Below, in pieces: positions 31,934-36,771 of a DNA stretch of 36,771 bases. The DNA is from CAYNLG01 sp964397995 (GTDB lineage Bacteria; Planctomycetota; Phycisphaerae; FEN-1346), in the NCBI GenBank assembly GCA_964397995.1, contig CAYNLG010000034.1:1-36771 (forward strand). Reading direction: 5' to 3'. Positions within the stretch are counted from its first letter, which is position 1; each line of letters starts with the position of its first letter. Under the pieces are notes generated by a model, which ran no database searches, was not told where the DNA came from, and saw only the letters and a program-made list of their open reading frames with translations. The position numbers and the translations under genes were made by a program.

Positions 31934-31963
31934 TATAATCCGTCAAAGCGGCCGGTTGGCCGC
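31934..31963 (+). promoter_or_regulatory. Consensus -10 box and 5' leader hairpin of the HEAT-like gene
   Basis: A perfect TATAAT lies at 31934-31939 with no clear -35 box. The predicted start is near 31946, so the transcript would begin with the hairpin GCGGCC-GGTT-GGCCGC (31948-31963), which ends 2 nt before the GAAGGAGG ribosome site. Such a 5' hairpin could stabilise the mRNA or modulate initiation. Confidence 0.5.
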
Positions 31964-31982
31964 CTGAAGGAGGGAACGGACG

Positions 31983-32939
31983 ATGAAACGCGCCCCTTGG
32001 ATGTTGGCCGCCTTGGCACTCCTGCCGGCCCTGGCCGCCGCGGGCACGAAGAAGGCCGACCCGGCCGAACCGACGACCGAGGCCGAGCAGGTTGCCCACG
32101 AGTACCTGAAGAAGATCCGCCTGATCGAGATCCAGAATCTGCGGGGGGGGAGCCCGTCGGACTTCCAGAAGGGCCGCGAGAAGCTCCTGGCCATCGAGGA
32201 CGAACGGGCCGTCGGCCCGATGACGATGGTCCTCTATGGGGCCAACGACCGGTACAAGGGCCTGCTGATCGAGGCCCTGGGCAGCCACGCCAAGGGGGGC
32301 TCGCACGTCGCCAAGGCGTACCTGCAGGAGATCGCCGTCGGCGATGGCAACCGCGGCAACCGGAAGCGGTCCGTCGCGATGCTGAAGGCGGCGACCGACT
32401 CGACGGACCCGAAGCCGACCGAGCGCCTGATGGCCCACCTGGCCTTGGACGAGGTGCCGGTTCTGTGGGAGCGGTCCGCCACAGCCTTGGCCGAGCTCCA
32501 GGAGAAGCGGGCCGTGTGGCTCCTGGTGGAACGGCTCGTGACCGAAGAGGTCCGCCTCGTCGGCGCCCAGGTCAACAACTACGCGGGCCAGTTCGATATC
32601 CGGGCCCAGATGTGCGACACGCCGACCTTCCGACAGCGGACCATCTCGGCCGCCGTCCCGGGCATGGGCATCGCCACCGTGACGATCGACCTGCCCCAGG
32701 TCGACATCGTGGACGTGGCGACGACGGTCTCGGTGCCCGAGACGCACGTGCTGCCGGAGTACAAGCGGGTGGAAATCCAGCACCCGGCCGTCCTGGCGGC
32801 GCTGAAGCAGTTGACGGGCCAGGACTTCGGGTACAACCAGGCGGCATGGCAGAAGTGGCTCCAGTCGGCGCCGAAGGGCATCCCGCCGTGGAAGCCGATC
32901 CGGTTCGGCAGCGCGGCTGCGGACGGCAACGAGAGATAG
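31983..32939 (+). CDS. Exported HEAT-like helical protein, unknown function
   Basis: The 318-residue product starts at ATG 31983 with GAAGGAGGGA upstream and a signal peptide (MKRAPWMLAALALLPALAAAG). Residues 50-200 look like degenerate HEAT-type helical repeats (REKLLAIEDERAVGPMTMVL, KGLLIEALGSHAKGGSHVAK, RSVAMLKAATDS, ERSATALAELQEKRAVWLLV). Residues 205-270 are beta-rich (VTIDLPQVDIVDVATTVSVP), and the C-terminus has GYNQAAWQKWLQSAPKGIPP. I cannot name a family with confidence. It has its own promoter, leader hairpin and downstream hairpin, so it is probably a single-gene unit. Confidence 0.7.
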   Translation: MKRAPWMLAALALLPALAAAGTKKADPAEPTTEAEQVAHEYLKKIRLIEIQNLRGGSPSDFQKGREKLLAIEDERAVGPMTMVLYGANDRYKGLLIEALGSHAKGGSHVAKAYLQEIAVGDGNRGNRKRSVAMLKAATDSTDPKPTERLMAHLALDEVPVLWERSATALAELQEKRAVWLLVERLVTEEVRLVGAQVNNYAGQFDIRAQMCDTPTFRQRTISAAVPGMGIATVTIDLPQVDIVDVATTVSVPETHVLPEYKRVEIQHPAVLAALKQLTGQDFGYNQAAWQKWLQSAPKGIPPWKPIRFGSAAADGNER

Positions 32940-33000
32940 ACCGACTGAGACCTCGGCGCGCGAATCCGCGGGGATTCATGTGAGCCACGCACGCCGTTCC

Positions 33001-33025
33001 GACCCGTCCGCGTAAGCGGAGGGTC
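33001..33025 (+). terminator. Hairpin downstream of the HEAT-like gene
   Basis: GACCC-G-TCCGC-GTAA-GCGGA-GGGTC (33001-33025) forms a 10-bp stem with one bulged G and a GTAA tetraloop, followed by GTGTTGTG. It lies 61 nt after the stop codon. I see no gene in the rest of the 252-nt gap (32940-33191). Confidence 0.55.
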
Positions 33026-33191
33026 GTGTTGTGCGTCCGTGGCGGATTCCCGCGTGGCTGTTGACGTGGTCGTTGCCATGATTGGCGAGTCCCACAAGCT
33101 CCGACCGGTCGCGCCCCGCGCGCGGCACCGCCGAAAAGCCGGGGGCAACGCCTGACCGCCCATGGAGGGCCCGCGCAGCACGGCCCTCGCC

Positions 33192-35033
33192 CTACCGCAC
33201 CTTCACCACCAGCAGCGTTATGTCGTCGGCGCGCGGCGCCAGACCCGTGAACCGCCGCAGGTCCCACCGGATCTCCTCGACCATTCGTTCGGCACCGTAC
33301 TGGGCGTGGCGACGGATGGAATCGTAGAAGCGCTCGCGGCCGAAGCGTTCCCCCTCGTAGTTGGTCGCGTCGCAGGCCCCGTCCGAGTAGACCACCAGCG
33401 TGTCGCCCGGCAGCAGGTCCAGACCCTCATACGCGTAGGCCGCGCCCTCGACCACCCCCAGCAACGGCCCGCCCATGCGGAGCACGAGCATCGCGTCGCC
33501 GCGCACCACCACCGCCGGCTCATGCCCGGCCGACGCGTATGTCAGCCGCCTTGCCCCCGCGTCGAGCACCCCGTAGAAGAGGGTGACGAACTCCGAGACC
33601 TCGGTATCGGCGGCCAGGCCGTCGTTGACGCGACTCATGACGTGGTCGAGTTCGTAGACGTGTTCCGCCTCGGCCCGCAGCGCCGCCCGGACGGCGGCCA
33701 TGAGGATAGCCCCCGGGACGCCCTTGCCGGAGACGTCGCCGACGGCCAGGCCCCAGTTGTGATTCGGCAGCGCGAGCCAGTCGTGGAAATCGCCGCCCAC
33801 CTCCTGCGACGCCACCGTGATGCCGTAGCAGTCGTAGCCCTCGATGGCCGGCGGGGCGGCCGGGAGCATCCGGCGCTGGATCCGTGCCGCCAACGCCAGC
33901 TCGCGCTCCTGGCCCCGGCGCCGGGCCAGTTCCTCGACAAGCTGCGAGTTCTGTACCACCAGGGCCGCCTGGTCCGCCACGCTTCGGAAGAGGCGGATCT
34001 CCTCCGGCGTGAACCGGTGCGGCTCGGACGTGTACAGGTGCAGCGTGCCGAGGGGCTCGCCCTTGGCGACCAGACCCACGACAAGGCTCGAGACCAGGCC
34101 CTCGCGCTCGGCCTCCGCGGGGTAGCGGATGCGCTCGTCCGACCGCATGTCGCCGATCTGGACGACCTGCCCCTCCAGGGCCGCGCGGTCGTTCGGATTT
34201 TCCGCCACGAGAACCGGGCCCTTTTTCAGGTAGCCCTTCGAGAGGCCGTGGGTCGCCTTGATGACCAACTCGTCGCGGCTCTCGTTCAGGAGGCGCACCG
34301 AACAAGCTTTCACGTGCATGACTTCGGTGATGGTCTTGACGATGTTGCCGAGGACCTCGTCCGGGTCGAGGGTCGAGGAGAGCAGGCGGCTGGTGCCGCT
34401 CAGAAGCTCGAGCTCCTCGACGCGCTCGCGCATCCGGGCCTGCTGGTAGCAGAAGGTGGCGACAGTGCTCGCCAGGAGTTGTAGGAACGAGACGGCGGCC
34501 CGCATCGCCTCGTCGTTGGAGAGCGGCAGCGCGCGGGCGGCCTCCAAGAGCTCGGACTCGTCCACGCCGTTCTCGCGGGCGACGCGGCCCACGTGCTCCG
34601 GCCCGAGCGGCTTCTCCGGCAGATCGCCCAGTACAACCGTGCCGAGCACACGCCCGTCCAAGCGAATCGCCGCCGCGAACTGCGTCAGGCCCGCGTGGCA
34701 GACGTACTTGACAGGCCGGTCGGGCTGGCCGGCGGCCGCGGCCGCGGCCGCATAGTTTGACAGGCGGCAGGCCTCGCTCGTGTGCAGCGGGCCGCCGATC
34801 AGGTCGCAGAACCGGTTCGAGCAGCTCGGCTGGGTCACTAGGCGGCCCTGCTCGTCGCGGATGCTCGTGGCCGTCCGCGTCAGCGCCGCGAACCCGTCCT
34901 GGATCGCCTGTAGCAGCTCCACGTCCACCAGATCGACGAGGCGCAGCGGCCGGCCGGCGCTGCGCACTTCCGACAGCGCACCTTCCTCGCCGGCGTGCGT
35001 AGGCGGCGTCGGGCTGGGCGTCGTATCCGTCAT
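33192..35033 (-). CDS. PocR-GAF-PP2C (SpoIIE-type) signalling phosphatase
   Basis: The 613-residue cytoplasmic protein starts at ATG 35033 with a nearby GGAG; an in-frame TTG at 35048 is less likely. Domains: PocR-like sensor at about 33-195 (LVDLVDVELLQAIQDGFAAL, CSNRFCDLIGG, SEACRLSNY, YVCHAGLTQFAAAI) with conserved cysteines; short coiled coil at 200-220; GAF at about 220-370 (ACSVRLLNESRDELVIKATH, SLVVGLVAKGEPLGTLHLYT, FRSVADQAALVVQNSQLVEE); and PP2C/SpoIIE at about 385-613 with metal-binding Asp in GGDFHDW, GDVSGKG, YSDGACDA and RADDITLLVVK. It should dephosphorylate an anti-sigma antagonist or similar protein on a metabolite signal. No kinase or STAS partner lies nearby. It follows nadA by 31 nt. 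Confidence 0.9.
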   Translation of the reverse strand: MTDTTPSPTPPTHAGEEGALSEVRSAGRPLRLVDLVDVELLQAIQDGFAALTRTATSIRDEQGRLVTQPSCSNRFCDLIGGPLHTSEACRLSNYAAAAAAAGQPDRPVKYVCHAGLTQFAAAIRLDGRVLGTVVLGDLPEKPLGPEHVGRVARENGVDESELLEAARALPLSNDEAMRAAVSFLQLLASTVATFCYQQARMRERVEELELLSGTSRLLSSTLDPDEVLGNIVKTITEVMHVKACSVRLLNESRDELVIKATHGLSKGYLKKGPVLVAENPNDRAALEGQVVQIGDMRSDERIRYPAEAEREGLVSSLVVGLVAKGEPLGTLHLYTSEPHRFTPEEIRLFRSVADQAALVVQNSQLVEELARRRGQERELALAARIQRRMLPAAPPAIEGYDCYGITVASQEVGGDFHDWLALPNHNWGLAVGDVSGKGVPGAILMAAVRAALRAEAEHVYELDHVMSRVNDGLAADTEVSEFVTLFYGVLDAGARRLTYASAGHEPAVVVRGDAMLVLRMGGPLLGVVEGAAYAYEGLDLLPGDTLVVYSDGACDATNYEGERFGRERFYDSIRRHAQYGAERMVEEIRWDLRRFTGLAPRADDITLLVVKVR

Positions 35034-35064
35034 GGGACTCCGTGGCAAGGGCGGCCGGACGGGC

Positions 35065-36000
35065 TCAGGCCACCTCGAGCATCCGCTCGATCGCCCGGCG
35101 GGCGGGCCCCGCCACCTCCGGCGGCACCTCCACGGGCACTTGAAGGTCCTCCAGCGACCACATGATCTTTTCGAGCGTGTTCAGCTTCATGTTCGGGCAG
35201 TCCGCCAGGCTCGATACCTCGACGATGGTCTTCTCGGGATACCGGCGGCGGAGCGTGTGACAGACGCCCATCTCCGTCGCGATGATGAACGTCTCCTTCG
35301 GCGACTCGCCGACGCGGCGAAGGATCTGGCTGGTCGAACCCACGAAGTCCGCGAGGTCGAGCACCTCGCGCACGCACTCGGGGTGCGCGCACACCTCGGC
35401 GTCCGGGTGCTCGTGCCGTCGCGCCTCGATGTGCTCCGGCAGGATCCGGTGATGCGTCGGACAGAAGCCCGGCCACAGGATAATGTTGTCGCGCCCCGTC
35501 TGCCGCGCCACGTAGTCGCCCAAGCTCTGGTCCGGCACAAAAAGGACCGGCCGGTCCGCCGGGACCGACGATACCACCGCGACGGCATTGGCACTGGTGC
35601 AACAGATGTCGCTCCGGGCCTTCACGGCCGCCGACGAGTTGACGTACGCGACCAAGATCGCGTCGGGATGGGCCTCGCGGGCCTTGGCCAGTTCGCGCGG
35701 CGCGACCATGTCGGCCATCGGACACCCGGCGTTCTCGTCCGGCATCAACACCGTCCGGCCCGGGTTCAGCAGCTTCGCCGTCTCGGCCATGAACTTCACG
35801 CCGCACAACACGATGACGTCGGCGTCCTCGACACGCGCGGCCTCCCGGGCCATGGCCAGGCTGTCGCCGACGATGTCGGCGGCGTCCTGGACCTCGGGAA
35901 TCTGGTAGTTGTGGGCCAGGATGACCGCGCGCCGCTCCCGCTTGAGCCGCGCGATCCGCTCCGTCAGTTCGGTCTCCGGCGGCCGGTCCAGCGAGGGCAT
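35065..36000 (-). CDS. nadA: Quinolinate synthase
   Basis: The 311-residue [4Fe-4S] enzyme condenses iminoaspartate with dihydroxyacetone phosphate to make quinolinate, the NAD precursor. Signatures: ILAHNYQIPEVQDAADIVGD; DVIVLCGVKFMAETAKLLNP; DENAGCPMADM; NSSAAVKARSDICCTSANAV; WPGFCPTHHRI; and LADCPNMKLNTLEKI. Cluster ligands are probably Cys93, Cys180 and Cys268; the 87-residue spacing of the first pair equals that of the E. coli enzyme. The ATG at 36000 has AAGGAG upstream. The partners nadB and nadC are not in the window, although NAD kinase is. It is probably co-transcribed with the PP2C phosphatase. Confidence 0.96.
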   Translation of the reverse strand: MPSLDRPPETELTERIARLKRERRAVILAHNYQIPEVQDAADIVGDSLAMAREAARVEDADVIVLCGVKFMAETAKLLNPGRTVLMPDENAGCPMADMVAPRELAKAREAHPDAILVAYVNSSAAVKARSDICCTSANAVAVVSSVPADRPVLFVPDQSLGDYVARQTGRDNIILWPGFCPTHHRILPEHIEARRHEHPDAEVCAHPECVREVLDLADFVGSTSQILRRVGESPKETFIIATEMGVCHTLRRRYPEKTIVEVSSLADCPNMKLNTLEKIMWSLEDLQVPVEVPPEVAGPARRAIERMLEVA

Positions 36001-36050
36001 CGGCGTCTCCTTCGGCCGGCACCATGGCCGGCCCGGTTTCAGGCTTCGCA

Positions 36051-36056
36051 ATTATA
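36051..36056 (-). promoter_or_regulatory. -10 box for nadA
   Basis: A perfect TATAAT on the minus strand (36056-36051) places a transcription start near 36044, about 44 nt before the nadA ATG. The hexamer at -35 spacing (CTGGAG, 36079-36074) is a poor match. Confidence 0.5.
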
Positions 36057-36391
36057 GGCGGCGGGCGGCACGTCTCCAGCGCGAAAACGTCGCCCGGCCG
36101 CGACCGCCCTTGCCGAAGACGGACCCGAGACGCATGGTGGCGCCCCGTCGCGGCGCTGGGGAGCAGCGGCTGCAGCGCCACGGGCACCGACGACGCGTCC
36201 CCGGATAGATAGCCGCCGCCCCCAGCGCGCAGCGGCCTTTCAGGGCGCCGGCGCCCCCGTTTCCCGCACGATGGTGCCCCTGCCGTGTGAAGCGGCGGCG
36301 ACCGGCTCCCGCGCCGGACCGCTTCACGCGGCCAGCGCGGGAGCGATGTGGTTACTATCCTGGCCATGGTCGACCGGTCGGCAGCGGCCCA
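36057..36391. other. Gene-free stretch with palindromes
   Basis: I see no convincing gene in these 335 bases. They hold a perfect 14-bp palindrome (GGGCGCCGGCGCCC, 36243-36256) and the large hairpin at 36283-36331. Open frames here are arginine- and alanine-rich artefacts of GC content. Confidence 0.5.
36283..36331 (-). terminator. Large hairpin, probable terminator of the glycoside hydrolase gene
   Basis: CCGTGTGAAGCGG (36283-36295) pairs with CCGCTTCACGCGG (36319-36331) through 13 bp with one G-T pair. An inner stem CCGGC-TCCCGC-GCCGG lies within the loop. It is 61 nt downstream of the minus-strand glycoside hydrolase stop codon. There is no T-run. Confidence 0.6.
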
Positions 36392-36724
36392 TCATCTTGC
36401 CGTCAAACGGCGGATCAGGTCGACCTCGTCCTGCCGGTACGGGGTGCCGTCGGGGCGCAGGATGTCGTGGAACCACACCTCCGGTTCGGCACGCACGGTC
36501 TGTTCGGCCGATTTCCACGGCCAGATCGTGCCGCTCTTGCCCGCGACGAGGCCCCAGTTGAAGCAACCGATCTTCTCGCGTTTGAAGACGGGCAGGTAGT
36601 TCGAGAACTCGGACCCCAGCGTACGGGCCATGTACTCCGTGCACAGGATCGGGCGGCCGTCTCCCTGCTTGCGCATGGCGATGATCCAGTCGGCCAGGGG
36701 ACCATCGTGATTGTAGCTGCGGAT
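36392..36724 (-). CDS. Glycoside hydrolase (cellulase/xylanase-like), C-terminal part only
   Basis: About 110 residues are visible, ending at 36392. SYNHDGPLADWIIAMRKQGD, GRPILCTEYMARTLGSEF, FKREKIGCFNWGLVAGKSGT, PEVWFHDILRPDGTPYRQDE and VDLIRRLTAR match the C-terminal barrel segment of GH5/GH2-like enzymes often annotated as cellulase or 1,4-beta-xylanase. The Glu in CTEYMAR is the probable catalytic nucleophile. Upstream the frame meets a TGA at 36727-36725 only 45 nt from the window end, and the sequence beyond does not continue the family. The gene is therefore either frameshifted or broken, or the last 45 nt are a contig-end artefact. Confidence 0.75.
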   Translation of the reverse strand: MRSYNHDGPLADWIIAMRKQGDGRPILCTEYMARTLGSEFSNYLPVFKREKIGCFNWGLVAGKSGTIWPWKSAEQTVRAEPEVWFHDILRPDGTPYRQDEVDLIRRLTAR

Positions 36725-36771
36725 TCAACTCTGAAACGCAACGGGGGGTGGAATGCCTTCTCGCAGCACCT

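Noticed and set aside
36052..36327. Minus-strand frame of 91 residues between nadA and the glycoside hydrolase
   Set aside because: It has Arg/Gly-rich composition, overlaps a palindrome and hairpin, and has no ribosome site or recognisable family.

Overview
This is a very GC-rich (roughly 70 % by eye) window with tightly packed genes and strong Shine-Dalgarno sites. Its gene content suggests a free-living bacterium of the Planctomycetota / PVC type or a similar uncultured glycan-degrading lineage. The pointers are huge secreted propeller/HEAT/PA14 proteins, a DUF2330 protein, a secreted archaemetzincin, a ThuA protein, GH29 and GH130 enzymes, and fragments that look like a sulfatase and glycosidases. 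The assignment is an inference; there is no rRNA or other phylogenetic marker here. Both window edges carry interrupted genes, so they may be contig ends.

Layout. 1-434: colliding fragments of a sulfatase (+) and a glycosidase-like gene (-). 435-4886: a giant secreted multidomain protein. 5168-5961: tRNA-Cys, arsenate reductase and tRNA-Leu, all on the minus strand. 6068-7036: secreted archaemetzincin. 7158-8468 (-): GH29 alpha-L-fucosidase, divergent from two translationally coupled alkaline-phosphatase-superfamily lipoproteins (8658-11884). 11977-15651 (-): a complete monosaccharide ABC importer (binding protein, double ATPase, permease). 15879-17339: secreted TPR protein, converging on GH130 (17336-18364, -) and a Gfo/Idh/MocA oxidoreductase (18461-19567, -). 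19606-21294 (-): CAP-domain exported protein and a small membrane protein.

21454-25424 (+) is a housekeeping run: polyprenyl diphosphate synthase, dxs, NAD kinase and the ferredoxin-like delta subunit of a 2-oxoacid:ferredoxin oxidoreductase (VOR/KOR). The other VOR subunits follow, but dispersed: alpha (26831), beta (28422) and gamma (31314). Between them lie a DUF2330 protein, a four-helix-bundle (S23-type) gene bracketed by inverted repeats, a ThuA protein, a small membrane protein and an exported Fe/Mn superoxide dismutase on the opposite strand. 31983-32939 is an exported HEAT-like protein with its own promoter, leader hairpin and terminator. 33192-36000 (-) is a nadA / PocR-GAF-PP2C phosphatase pair. 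The window closes with the C-terminal part of a glycoside hydrolase (-).

How it fits together. Extracellular glycans are attacked by the fucosidase and other glycosidases. The RbsABC-type importer probably brings in a released sugar, and GH130 and Gfo/Idh/MocA enzymes process oligosaccharides inside the cell. VOR points to ferredoxin-based, oxygen-sensitive oxidation of branched-chain 2-oxoacids, and the dismutase sits next to it. The most unusual structure I found is the S23-type gene between the VOR alpha and beta genes. It is flanked by an imperfect 15-bp inverted repeat, with tandem repeats at each end, and looks like a small inserted unit of about 0.5 kb.
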